32,691 nt of DNA from an uncultured Lachnospiraceae bacterium (GTDB lineage: Bacteria > Bacillota > Clostridia > Lachnospirales > Lachnospiraceae): positions 1 to 32,691 of the forward strand of contig CANRGO010000023.1 in assembly GCA_947630125.1 (NCBI GenBank), given 5' to 3'. A program made the translations under genes and the position numbers. Below, piece by piece: positions 24,521 through 32,596 of the stretch. Numbering within the stretch: the stretch's first letter is position 1; the number at the start of each line of letters is the position of its first letter. The notes below the pieces were generated by a model that was not told the DNA's origin, ran no database searches, and saw only the letters and a list, made by a program, of their open reading frames with translations.

Positions 24521-25927
24521 TTAAAGTCCACTTGATAAAGGAACCAACTGTTGAACTGTCACATCCACCAACCCTCTTGATGTAAGTTTTAAATCAGGAA
24601 TCACCGGCAGACTGACAAAGGCCAGTGTCATAAAAGGGTCAATTTCTCTTGTAATTCCTAGTCCATAAGCAGCCTCTCTCAGTTCCAATTGCCTACCCGC
24701 TACCTCTTCGACCGCTAAATCACTCATTAAACCAGCAATGGGTAAGGGCAATACCACAAGAACCGTCCCCCTGGTTACTACTACACAGCCGCCGCCTAGT
24801 TCGGATACTTTGTTTGCTGCCAATACCATATCCTCATCATTAGTTCCAAGTACAATTAAATTATGAGCATCATGAGATACGGAAGCGGCAATCGCTCCTT
24901 CCTTCATACCAAAGCCTCTTAGAAATCCTAAACCAATATGTCCTGTGTTTCGATGACGTTCGATAACTGCAAGTTTTAATATATCCTGTTCGACCGATAC
25001 GCAGCCTGGTGCGATTGCACCTGTATATGGCAAGGCAAGACACTGTGCTGCCTGTATCGTTGCCATTCTTATTGCCGTTATAACAGAACAACCGGACTGT
25101 ACTGCTTCTCGAATTATCCCATCAATATGTCCATCATTAATAAAATCAGAAGGTTGTTTGTCATCCGATACAAAAAGGCATCTTCTAGACCAAGGTTCTT
25201 CAAATAGTGGCAATAAATCTTTCAGGTTTCTGGCTGCTGTACCCTGACGTATCATTACCCATTGACCTTTCCGAATCTTCTCTTTTGCTTCACTAACTTC
25301 CGAACATTCATGATCATCTTGAATTCTTGCACTGATATATGCGTCTAAATCTTTCCCTGAAAGCAAGGGAGCATGTCCATTTACAATTTTCTTATGTTTA
25401 TGGGCGTCTTGAATTTTATCTCTGATTGATTGTTCTTTTGAAATCACTCCCGTATAATCCATCATTTCACCTAAGCCGATGACCCGTGGATGTTGATAGA
25501 AGGGTGATAATTGTTCTGCTGTTAAAAACGCACCATTTTCTTCAAATGGAGAACAAGGTACACAGGATGGAAGTGTGACAAACAAATCCATGGGTAAATC
25601 TTCACTTGCTTCCAACATATACTCTATACCCAAGGTTCCACAAACATTGGCTAATTCATGAGGATCTGCTGCTACTGCTGTGGTTCCATGAGAAACACAT
25701 TGCTTTGCAAACTCTTCGGGCATTAACATGGTGCTTTCAATATGAATATGTCCATCAATAAAACCGGGGCAGACATAGTTTCCATTCATTTCGATACAAA
25801 CATCTGTTTCTTCATCATCATAAGTACCAACACCAAGAATTCTGTCTTCATCGAACAATACATCAGCTACTTCTATTTCATCGGTAAAAACATTTACCAC
25901 TTTCGCCTTTTTAAGTAGAGTTTTCAT
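24521..25927 (-). CDS. ade: Adenine deaminase with a probable internal deletion
   Basis: A 468-residue amidohydrolase that would convert adenine to hypoxanthine; family members are about 570-590 residues. GFIDGHIHIEST (His60, His62), GEMMDY (Glu154), NGHAPLLSG (His185), DDHEC (His206) and VSDDKQ (Asp255) are all present. After TGAIAPG (about 308) the sequence goes straight to SVEQDILKLAVIERHRNTGH, so roughly 100 residues, including the usual YRADxV stretch, are missing in frame. SHDAHN (351-356) follows. Residues about 384-391 (TRGTVLVV) are encoded by a REP-like repeat. GGGAGGG precedes the ATG. The active site may survive, but stability is doubtful. Confidence 0.8.
   Translation of the reverse strand: MKTLLKKAKVVNVFTDEIEVADVLFDEDRILGVGTYDDEETDVCIEMNGNYVCPGFIDGHIHIESTMLMPEEFAKQCVSHGTTAVAADPHELANVCGTLGIEYMLEASEDLPMDLFVTLPSCVPCSPFEENGAFLTAEQLSPFYQHPRVIGLGEMMDYTGVISKEQSIRDKIQDAHKHKKIVNGHAPLLSGKDLDAYISARIQDDHECSEVSEAKEKIRKGQWVMIRQGTAARNLKDLLPLFEEPWSRRCLFVSDDKQPSDFINDGHIDGIIREAVQSGCSVITAIRMATIQAAQCLALPYTGAIAPGCVSVEQDILKLAVIERHRNTGHIGLGFLRGFGMKEGAIAASVSHDAHNLIVLGTNDEDMVLAANKVSELGGGCVVVTRGTVLVVLPLPIAGLMSDLAVEEVAGRQLELREAAYGLGITREIDPFMTLAFVSLPVIPDLKLTSRGLVDVTVQQLVPLSSGL
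24752..24775. repeat. REP-like repeat copy B, inside the adenine deaminase gene
   Basis: CACAAGAACCGTCCCCCTGGT (with TAC before it) matches the terminal array over its full length, including the outer TACCA. Read on the minus strand it encodes TRGTVLVV in frame, with no stop. From memory of the family, the spacing between GGG and LPLPIAGLMS is the normal 12 residues, so the repeat seems to have replaced rather than enlarged the coding sequence. Confidence 0.85.
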
Positions 25928-25972
25928 CTAGCAGCCCTCCCATTTATTTATTAACTTTTTATCGACTTTTCT

Positions 25973-26797
25973 CTAACCAAGAGCTACATCTAGAACCATC
26001 ATAATCGCAAAGCCCAATAAGCAACCAATAGTAGAAATGTCTGTTTTTGAACCGCCTTCTTCTCGCTGGGCTTCGGGAATTAATTCTTCTACCACAACAT
26101 AAATCATGGCTCCAGCTGCAAATGCAAGTGCATATGGTAATAAATGTTGCATTTTAACAACGGCATATGCTCCAATTACGCCTGCAATAGGTTCTACAAT
26201 TCCAGAAGCCTGTCCATATAAAAAGGCTTTTCTACGACTGTAGCCTTCTCTTCTAAGTGGGATTGATACTGCGGCTCCTTCTGGAAAATTTTGCAGACCA
26301 ATACCAATTGCCAGTGCAATTGCACCAGCAAGTGTAGCTGTTGTTCCATCACCTAACGCGAGTGCACCAAATGCTACACCTACTGCAAGTCCCTCTGGAA
26401 TATTATGCAGAGTAATTGCAAGTACTAGCAAAATACTGCGTTGCATATTTGTCTTAATTCCTTCTGCCTGTGAAACATCCAAACCCATATGTAAATGGGG
26501 CATAATTTTATCAACCAGATATAAAAACAATCCTCCAGATAAAAATCCTGCCGTTGCAGTTATATAAGGAATCTGTCCCAATTGTTCTGCCATATCAATA
26601 CTGGGTGCAAGAAGAGACCAGAAACTTGCTGCGATCATTACCCCCGCTGCAAATCCGAGCATTCCATTTAGTACCTTTTTATTAATCACTTTAAAGAAAA
26701 AAACAAGAGAAGCACCTAGTGCTGTAACTCCCCATGTAAACAATGTTGCAATGAGTGCCATTTCAACATAACTAAATCCACTTAACCATTGAATCAT
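25973..26797 (-). CDS. ZIP-family metal transporter (ZupT-like)
   Basis: A 274-residue membrane transporter with about eight helices that would bring divalent metals such as zinc or iron into the cytoplasm. HNIPEG (131-136) in helix IV and QNFPEG (169-174) in helix V form the binuclear metal site, with Glu202 nearby. The loop between helices III and IV has a short His stretch (PHLHMGLD). AAGG lies 8 bases before the ATG. The adenine deaminase gene follows after 45 bases, and a terminator separates it from the upstream operon. No Zur-like box was found in front of it. Confidence 0.9.
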   Translation of the reverse strand: MIQWLSGFSYVEMALIATLFTWGVTALGASLVFFFKVINKKVLNGMLGFAAGVMIAASFWSLLAPSIDMAEQLGQIPYITATAGFLSGGLFLYLVDKIMPHLHMGLDVSQAEGIKTNMQRSILLVLAITLHNIPEGLAVGVAFGALALGDGTTATLAGAIALAIGIGLQNFPEGAAVSIPLRREGYSRRKAFLYGQASGIVEPIAGVIGAYAVVKMQHLLPYALAFAAGAMIYVVVEELIPEAQREEGGSKTDISTIGCLLGFAIMMVLDVALG

Positions 26798-26900
26798 ATC
26801 TATAACCTTACCTTTCAGAATAAACTTTTAAAATCTAAATTACAAAACAAGTTTACTCCTTTTAAAGATTATTTACTACCCTTAAATTATAGAAAAGAGC

Positions 26901-26934
26901 ATGAAAAAAGACACTCATGAGTGTCTTTTTTCAT
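26901..26934. terminator. Bidirectional rho-independent terminator
   Basis: ATGAAAAAAGACACT and AGTGTCTTTTTTCAT form a perfect 15-bp stem with a CATG loop, with T-runs in both readings. On the minus strand it ends the ArsP-ArsR-thioredoxin operon 12 bases after its last stop codon. Confidence 0.9.
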
Positions 26935-26945
26935 ACTCCATATAT

Positions 26946-27236
26946 CTAGGCTCTTGCCTTCTCTATTAGAGCAACCGCTTCTTCTACTTTTAATACTTTT
27001 CCATAGGATAATACTTTTTCATCAACCACCAATGCTGGAGTTGTCATAACACCATAAGCAGCTATTACCGCAAAATCTGTAACATGTTCAATCTTTGTAT
27101 CCATGCCTAATTTGGTTAATGCAGCCTTTACATTTGCTTCTAGTTCATTACACTTTGCACAACCTGAGCCAAGAACCTTTACCGTACTTGTTTCATTCAA
27201 CTCTTCCTTTTTCTTACCAAAACCAAATAATCCCAT
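26946..27236 (-). CDS. Small thioredoxin-like protein (thioredoxin_3, MTH895 type)
   Basis: A 96-residue redox protein with an N-terminal GFGKKKEELNE tail and a thioredoxin fold. The active site is Cys26-Ala-Lys-Cys29 (GSGCAKCNELE), and the cis-Pro loop is VMTTPALVVDEKVLSYG. Such proteins often sit next to ArsP-type permeases and ArsR regulators, as here, and may reduce disulfides or handle thiol-bound metalloid. It is the last gene of the operon, 24 bases after arsR, and a terminator follows. Confidence 0.88.
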   Translation of the reverse strand: MGLFGFGKKKEELNETSTVKVLGSGCAKCNELEANVKAALTKLGMDTKIEHVTDFAVIAAYGVMTTPALVVDEKVLSYGKVLKVEEAVALIEKARA

Positions 27237-27260
27237 ACTTCTATCTCCTTCGTATTTTTA

Positions 27261-27551
27261 TTATGTTAAAATAAAATGATTTTCCAATAACTCAAGTATA
27301 CTCTTTGCTTTAGAAAAGCCCTCCTGATTAAGAGAATAATGCATCCACTTACCCTGACGATTTGCATCCACAAAACCTGCCTCACATAGTATTTTCATAT
27401 GATGTGATAAGGTAGATTGACTAATTTCTAAATCTTCTAATAATCTACAGGCGCAGCGCTCTTCATTTTGTAAAGTCTCTAATATCAGTAAGCGATTGGG
27501 ATCACTTAAAGCTTTAAACATTGCAGCTTCATTTTCATATTTTATATTCAT
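27261..27551 (-). CDS. ArsR-family transcriptional repressor
   Basis: A 96-residue winged-helix regulator. The start at 27551 (MNIKYENEAAMFKALSDP) has AGG 7 bases upstream; the longer frame to 27617 overlaps the permease gene. ALSDPNRLLILETL and SQSTLSHHMKILCEAG form the DNA-binding part. Cys33-Ala-Cys35 (ERCACRLLE) in helix alpha-3 matches the CVC-type arsenite site of ArsR proteins, so As(III), Sb(III) or an organoarsenical is the likely inducer. It is encoded between its probable target permease and the thioredoxin. Confidence 0.88.
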   Translation of the reverse strand: MNIKYENEAAMFKALSDPNRLLILETLQNEERCACRLLEDLEISQSTLSHHMKILCEAGFVDANRQGKWMHYSLNQEGFSKAKSILELLENHFILT

Positions 27552-27576
27552 ATAAGCACCTAAATCCTTCCTTAAG

Positions 27577-28587
27577 TTAGAGAACCAGAAAACTAAAGGC
27601 ATTAAAGAAATATCCAATTATGATAATTCCTACCGTAACAACTGCAATAAAAATTGCTAATAATTTATTTTTTACCACACGTTTTAACATAATCATGGAT
27701 GGTAAACTAAGTGCTGTTACACCCATCATAAAGGAAAGAATCGTTCCAACTCCTACTCCTTTTGCAAATAAAGCTTCAGCAATGGGAATTGTTCCAAAAA
27801 TATCTGCATACAAAGGTATTCCAACAATCGTTGCAATCAACACAGAAAAAGGATTATTTTCGCCAAGTATGGTCTGTATCAGCGATTCTGGAATCCAGTT
27901 GTGAATTAAAGCTCCAATACCTACACCAATTAAAACATAGAAAAAAACCTTTTTAACCGTTGCCATTACCTGTTCTCTTGCATAAATCATCCGATCTTTT
28001 CGTGTTAAATCAGGAACTTCAATATCTACGGTAGCTCCTGGATTTGTAAATTTCACTACATAGTCTTCCATTCCTAACTTATCAATGAAGGTTCCCCCAG
28101 CAACTGCAAGAATCAAACCTACCACGACATAAACAATTGCAATTCTTGCACCGAAAATACTCATTAATAGAATAAAAGCACCTAAATCAACCAAAGGTGA
28201 GGAGATTAGAAAAGAAAATGTAACCCCCACAGGAAGTCCTGCATTGGTAAACCCTATAAAAAGTGGAATCGAAGAACAACTACAAAAAGGAGTTACTGTT
28301 CCCAGCAATGCACTTAACACATTGGCTTTTATTCCATGGAACCTTCCCAGAATCTGTTTGGTTCTTTCTGGTGGAAAGTAACTTTGAATATACGAAATCA
28401 CAAAAATCAAAACAGATAACAATACGAATATTTTAATCGTATCATATAAAAAAAACTGTATACTTGCCCCAATTCTTGCTGAAATATCCAAACCAAGTCT
28501 TGTCAAGAACTCTCCTATTAACTCGTTTAACCACTTCATTGCCAAAATCTGATTTTGAAAAAAATCCCACACAAACTTCATAATCAT
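27577..28587 (-). CDS. ArsP/DUF318-family permease
   Basis: A 336-residue membrane permease with about eight hydrophobic segments. The start at 28587 has GGAAGG 5 bases upstream; the longer frame to 28731 crosses the promoter. The key motif TPFCSCSSIPLFIGF (Cys102, Cys104) is shared with ArsP organoarsenical efflux proteins and YraQ-type permeases. A second repeat has GIPLYADIFGTIPIAEALF. Together with an ArsR bearing a CxC site and a thioredoxin, this suggests efflux of trivalent organoarsenicals or a related soft metalloid; the substrate is inferred. Confidence 0.87.
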   Translation of the reverse strand: MIMKFVWDFFQNQILAMKWLNELIGEFLTRLGLDISARIGASIQFFLYDTIKIFVLLSVLIFVISYIQSYFPPERTKQILGRFHGIKANVLSALLGTVTPFCSCSSIPLFIGFTNAGLPVGVTFSFLISSPLVDLGAFILLMSIFGARIAIVYVVVGLILAVAGGTFIDKLGMEDYVVKFTNPGATVDIEVPDLTRKDRMIYAREQVMATVKKVFFYVLIGVGIGALIHNWIPESLIQTILGENNPFSVLIATIVGIPLYADIFGTIPIAEALFAKGVGVGTILSFMMGVTALSLPSMIMLKRVVKNKLLAIFIAVVTVGIIIIGYFFNAFSFLVL

Positions 28588-28626
28588 TTCATCCTTCCAC
28601 ATATCGATATTCATCAATCTGAAAAC

Positions 28627-28655
28627 AGTATAATCCTCATATCGAAGTTTGTCAA
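28627..28655 (-). promoter_or_regulatory. Sigma-A-type promoter of the ArsP operon
   Basis: TTGACA (28650-28655) and TATACT (28627-28632) on the minus strand are 17 bases apart, about 40 bases upstream of the permease start. ATATCGATAT just downstream (about 28602-28611) is a perfect palindrome and a candidate ArsR site; TCGATATG also occurs within the promoter spacer. Confidence 0.75.
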
Positions 28656-28677
28656 TGTGATATTGGAAAATAAAATG

Positions 28678-28710
28678 AAATATCCATAAAGACAAAATAT
28701 CCATAAAGAC
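28678..28710. repeat. 16-bp tandem direct repeat upstream of the ArsP promoter
   Basis: AAATATCCATAAAGAC occurs twice, with a period of 17 bases, about 23 bases above the -35 box. It could be a duplicated regulator site or a simple slippage duplication. Confidence 0.7.
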
Positions 28711-28800
28711 TCTAGAAACCTTTCCTAACACATGCTACAATTGTAATAACAATTCTATGGTGCTTGAAATTCTAACATGATTTTCATGAGGAGATTCATT

Positions 28801-30645
28801 ATGACAAAATACATTCTTCCCTTCAAAGTACCAACTAAAGTATTTATCTTTAGCATTCTTTTCTGTTTGCTTTTGTTTACATGGCAAAAGTCTACGGTTT
28901 ATGCCCATCAGGATGACAGCTCAACGACTGCTGAACTTAATCTTTCATCCTTTCCCAAACAACAGGCAGATTACCAAGATTCTCATATGACTTCCTATGG
29001 CTCCATCATTCTTAATCGTATTCAGATAGAGCCTTTTAATCTTGTTGCAACTATACTTTTTTTATTAGCCATCATTCATTCTATGCTAACTAGCAAATTT
29101 CAAAAAAAGGCGCATATTCTTGAAGAACAATATCAAAATCTCATCAATCAAGGAAAACGAGACAAAAATTCACACTCCATTCGTGCCAGTATCTTTCATC
29201 TTATGGGTGAAGTGGAAGTTGTGTTTGGATTATGGGCAGTTGTCCTAACTCTTTTTATCGCTTTCTTTTATGATTTTCATACCGTTGTTCAATACATGAA
29301 TTCCTTACATTACACAGAACCTTTATTTGTAATTGTTATCATGACCATTGCATCCAGTCGACCTGTCATAAAGTTTTTCGAGTTATTGTTAGGTAAAATA
29401 GTTTCCTTAATTGGTGACTCACTTGAAATGTGGTGGATTACCATCCTTGTCATAACGCCTCTTCTTGGTTCTATCATTACAGAACCTGCCGCTATGACCA
29501 TAGGTGCCTTTTTACTCTCTGATAAATTTTATAGTTTACAACCTAGTAATCGTTTGAAATATGCAACCCTTGCTTTACTTTTTGTAAATGTTTCCATAGG
29601 TGGAGTTCTTACCAATTTTGCTGCCCCTCCTATTTTAATGGTGGCAGGAACATGGAATTGGAATACATCTTATATGTTTTTTCATTTTGGATGGAAGGCT
29701 GTTATAGCGATTTTACTTTCTACAGGTTCTTTTTTCCTCCTCTTTCATCATGATTTAACAGAACTAAAAGGTGCCTACCAAGACTACCGATACAAACGCT
29801 ATATTCAAAAACGTTTTATCAGTAAAAAAGAAATAGAAGAAAGCTTTGAAAGACTTGAACAACTAGTAGATAAAAATGTTTCTTTTACTAGTGAATTGGA
29901 TGCCTACAGTACGATTCTACAAGAAAACATCAAAGAACTGGCAAAAGAAAAACTCACTTCAGAAGAAATCAAAAAATATAATATCGAGACTGCTATCGAT
30001 GAAAAATTTAATGGAATCATATACGAAGAAATGTGTCGAACCATTCCTGGCCTTCTTCCCCTTGAACAAAGGCCCACATATGTGGATCCAAATTGGGATC
30101 AACGAGAAGACAGTGTCCCTGCTTGGATTATCATTGTTCATATTTGCTTCCTTGCTTGGACCGTATTCAACGCTCACGAGCCAGTACTTTTTATGGCAGG
30201 ATTTTTATTTTTCCTTGGCTTTTATCAGGTAACTTCTTATTACCAAAATCGACTGGATTTGAAACAACCCTTAATGGTTGCTTTTTTCCTGGCAGGACTC
30301 GTTATTCATGGAACTCTGCAAGGATGGTGGATAGCCCCACTTCTTGGTAGTCTTCCTCCATTAGCACTTAATCTGACCGGAACTGTATTAACTGCATTTA
30401 ATGACAATGCTGCAATTACCTATTTGAGTACCTTAGTAACCAATTTTCCTGATGAATTAAAATATGCAATTGTTACCGGTGCCATTACCGGTGGTGGTTT
30501 AACTGTCATCGCCAATGCCCCAAATCCTGTTGGTCAATCCATATTAAAGCAACATTTTAAACATGGAATTTCTTCGGCTTCCTTGTTAAAATATGCCTTA
30601 CTACCTACCTTCATTACTGCACTGATTTTTTTCCTGTTTCAATAA
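28801..30645 (+). CDS. Putative Na+/H+ antiporter family protein
   Basis: A 614-residue membrane protein of the putative Na+/H+ antiporter family (Na_H_antiport type). The start at 28801 (MTKYILPFKVP) has GAGGAG 7 bases upstream. An N-terminal hydrophobic segment (about 15-28) ends in a signal-peptide-like VYAHQ, and a short extracytoplasmic stretch follows. Two membrane blocks, about 80-315 and 440-614, each contain a similar unpaired motif: ITEPAAMTIGAFLLS and TAFNDNAAITYLSTL. Between them lies a charged, helical, presumably cytoplasmic insert of about 120 residues (316-438). It is the first gene of an operon with three partner-switching proteins, a suggestive link to its regulation. The ion is not proven. 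Confidence 0.82.
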   Translation: MTKYILPFKVPTKVFIFSILFCLLLFTWQKSTVYAHQDDSSTTAELNLSSFPKQQADYQDSHMTSYGSIILNRIQIEPFNLVATILFLLAIIHSMLTSKFQKKAHILEEQYQNLINQGKRDKNSHSIRASIFHLMGEVEVVFGLWAVVLTLFIAFFYDFHTVVQYMNSLHYTEPLFVIVIMTIASSRPVIKFFELLLGKIVSLIGDSLEMWWITILVITPLLGSIITEPAAMTIGAFLLSDKFYSLQPSNRLKYATLALLFVNVSIGGVLTNFAAPPILMVAGTWNWNTSYMFFHFGWKAVIAILLSTGSFFLLFHHDLTELKGAYQDYRYKRYIQKRFISKKEIEESFERLEQLVDKNVSFTSELDAYSTILQENIKELAKEKLTSEEIKKYNIETAIDEKFNGIIYEEMCRTIPGLLPLEQRPTYVDPNWDQREDSVPAWIIIVHICFLAWTVFNAHEPVLFMAGFLFFLGFYQVTSYYQNRLDLKQPLMVAFFLAGLVIHGTLQGWWIAPLLGSLPPLALNLTGTVLTAFNDNAAITYLSTLVTNFPDELKYAIVTGAITGGGLTVIANAPNPVGQSILKQHFKHGISSASLLKYALLPTFITALIFFLFQ

Positions 30646-30663
30646 CAAACGCGAGGTGACCCA

Positions 30664-31083
30664 ATGACAATTTTCGAAAAAGAAATCCCTTCTTCCTTTG
30701 ATGCAGTTCAATTTACCGTAGATGAAATTGATGTGGTTTTGGGTGAAATCATCCCTGCTATACCAACTCATATTTTTTTTAAAATTGATTTTATACTACG
30801 AGAACTTCTAAATAATGCCGTTGAACATGGGAATCATTTTCAAGTAGATAAACGAGTTCATTGTCGTATTGATTATTCTGACCATCAACTAACCCTTCAG
30901 GTGTCAGATGAGGGAGAAGGATTTTCTGTTACAGATGACACTCTATCCACCTATGATACAGATGACACAGATATTTTATTACGAGACCGTAACCGAGGTT
31001 ATCCCCTCCTGTTAGAAATGGCAAAAACAGTTGTGGTAATAGGAAGTAAGGTTCTTGTAACCATTGATTTAATAGAAAGGTAA
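30664..31083 (+). CDS. RsbW/SpoIIAB-like serine kinase (anti-sigma-type ATPase)
   Basis: A 139-residue GHKL ATPase. The N-box is FILRELLNNAVEHGNHF (Glu47, Asn50, Asn51), and the G1-box is DEGEGF (82-87). A second Gly-containing segment, RDRNRGYPLLLEMAKTV, fits the ATP lid. Proteins of this type phosphorylate a partner STAS protein and otherwise bind a target such as a sigma factor. No sigma gene is present here. It follows the antiporter gene by 18 bases, with GAGG before the ATG, and precedes the STAS gene by 8 bases. Confidence 0.87.
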   Translation: MTIFEKEIPSSFDAVQFTVDEIDVVLGEIIPAIPTHIFFKIDFILRELLNNAVEHGNHFQVDKRVHCRIDYSDHQLTLQVSDEGEGFSVTDDTLSTYDTDDTDILLRDRNRGYPLLLEMAKTVVVIGSKVLVTIDLIER

Positions 31084-31091
31084 GGTTTACT

Positions 31092-31397
31092 ATGGAAAAG
31101 AAATTATACGATAATCAAGTGATTTTTTCAATTACAGAGGGTTTGACAGCAAATTATGTACAATCTTTTCAACAATTTTTGGAGAAAGAGCTTCCTGAAG
31201 CAAACGAATTTGAAGAGTTTGTTTTGGATTTACAACAAAATAGTCGCATCGATTCCACTGGTGTCACATTTGTAATCAATGTTTACAAAAAAATCAAAGC
31301 TATGAATAAAACATTTTCTGTAATCGGAGCTAATGAAGATGTTCAGAATCTTTTTTGTCTGATGAAACTGGACAAATTCTTTACCATGAAGAATTAA
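31092..31397 (+). CDS. STAS-domain anti-anti-sigma-type protein (RsbV/SpoIIAA-like)
   Basis: A 101-residue single-domain STAS protein. LDLQQNSRIDSTGVTFVINV holds the conserved phosphorylation loop, with Ser55 in RIDSTG as the expected target of the kinase encoded just upstream. Dephosphorylated STAS protein would bind the kinase and free its other partner. Length and strand pattern are typical. AAGG stands 6 bases before the ATG. The phosphatase gene follows after 16 bases. Confidence 0.88.
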   Translation: MEKKLYDNQVIFSITEGLTANYVQSFQQFLEKELPEANEFEEFVLDLQQNSRIDSTGVTFVINVYKKIKAMNKTFSVIGANEDVQNLFCLMKLDKFFTMKN

Positions 31398-31413
31398 CAA
31401 TGAGGGTAAATCT

Positions 31414-32580
31414 ATGAGTTATCGTATTTTAGTGGCTGATGATTCGGCTACCAATCGTCTTTTTATTAAAAATATACTTCACGAAAGTCTTCCTGATGTG
31501 AACTTTACGGAAGCCATTCATGGACAAGACGTGCTTGATATTGTCAAGAAGACAGACGTTGATTTGATTATTCTGGATCTTATTATGCCCGTTCTGGATG
31601 GTTATGAGACACTGAAAAGACTTAAGAAAGATGAGCGTTATAAGGATATCCCTGTGATAGTAAATAGTTCCATTACAGAAATAAAATCCATCGAAGAAAC
31701 CTTAAAAGAAGGAGCCGTTGATTACTTCACGAAACCTCTTTCTACCAATGATATGGCTATCATTCTGCCTTTAAAAGTAAAAAATGCCCTGCATATGCAT
31801 GCGCAAAATGAGATTATTAAGGGCTTGAATAAACATATCAATGATGAACTTAAAAATGCCAATGCTTTTGCCAATATTATGCTTCCAAAATCCAATAGTT
31901 TTAAAGCAATTGATTTATTTATTAAATACCACCCTTCTCTTGGAATTGGTGGTGACGTATTTGACTGTGTGGAATGTGATGGAAAGATTCATTTTATCAT
32001 AGCTGATGTTACCGGCCACGGTATCGCTGCTGGTATGGCTTCCTCCATGCTAAAAATATTATATCGTAAGAGCATAGAAAAACCAGGCATTACGCCTGGC
32101 GAAATTCTTTCAGATATGAACGATTCTATATTTCGTTATTTTGACTTTGCTGGAAAAGATAGCTACATTGCATTTACTGCATTTGTTGGTATTATAGAGA
32201 ATAATGTTCTCTCCTACTCCAATGCTGGTCACCCTTATCCCATGGTTTATCAATGGGATAAAAAAGAATTTTTAGAAATTAAACAAAATGGTTTTATTGT
32301 AGGTATGCTTTGTGGTGTTTCCTACGAAACCGAACAACTTCAACTTCAAAAGAATGACTTTCTCTTTCTCTATACAGACGGCCTCTTTTCTGCCGAAAGT
32401 GGTAACGATATCACTGGCTGGGACCGTGTATTTTCCATGGCTAGACAATTGGACCATGAACTCACGACAAATCCAGAAGCCTTCCTGGAAGAATTATTTT
32501 TTGCCTTTTACATGTTCCACAAATCCAACCAACGCTCTTTTACAGATGACGTTGCACTCATGCTCCTTCGCCTGAAATAG
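31414..32580 (+). CDS. Response regulator-PP2C phosphatase (RsbU/SpoIIE-like)
   Basis: A 388-residue two-domain protein. Residues 1-125 form a receiver domain with acidic pair Asp9-Asp10, phosphoacceptor Asp55 (LIILDLIMPVLDGYE), Ser86 and Lys107. A helical linker leads to a PP2C/SpoIIE phosphatase (about 165-388) with metal-binding GGDVFD (Asp181), ADVTGHG (Asp198), YTDGLFSAES (Asp322) and FTDDVALM (Asp378-379). It would dephosphorylate the STAS protein when its receiver is phosphorylated. No cognate histidine kinase is in the window. GAGGG precedes the ATG. Confidence 0.92.
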   Translation: MSYRILVADDSATNRLFIKNILHESLPDVNFTEAIHGQDVLDIVKKTDVDLIILDLIMPVLDGYETLKRLKKDERYKDIPVIVNSSITEIKSIEETLKEGAVDYFTKPLSTNDMAIILPLKVKNALHMHAQNEIIKGLNKHINDELKNANAFANIMLPKSNSFKAIDLFIKYHPSLGIGGDVFDCVECDGKIHFIIADVTGHGIAAGMASSMLKILYRKSIEKPGITPGEILSDMNDSIFRYFDFAGKDSYIAFTAFVGIIENNVLSYSNAGHPYPMVYQWDKKEFLEIKQNGFIVGMLCGVSYETEQLQLQKNDFLFLYTDGLFSAESGNDITGWDRVFSMARQLDHELTTNPEAFLEELFFAFYMFHKSNQRSFTDDVALMLLRLK

Positions 32581-32596
32581 AAAATATAGACCAGTT

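Noticed and set aside
26798-26900. Promoter TTGTAA-17-TATTCT for the ZIP transporter
   Set aside because: The transcription start would fall within the ribosome binding site, so it was not called.
27620-27956. Plus-strand frames opposite the ArsP-type permease
   Set aside because: They are shadows of the permease gene and have no start signals.
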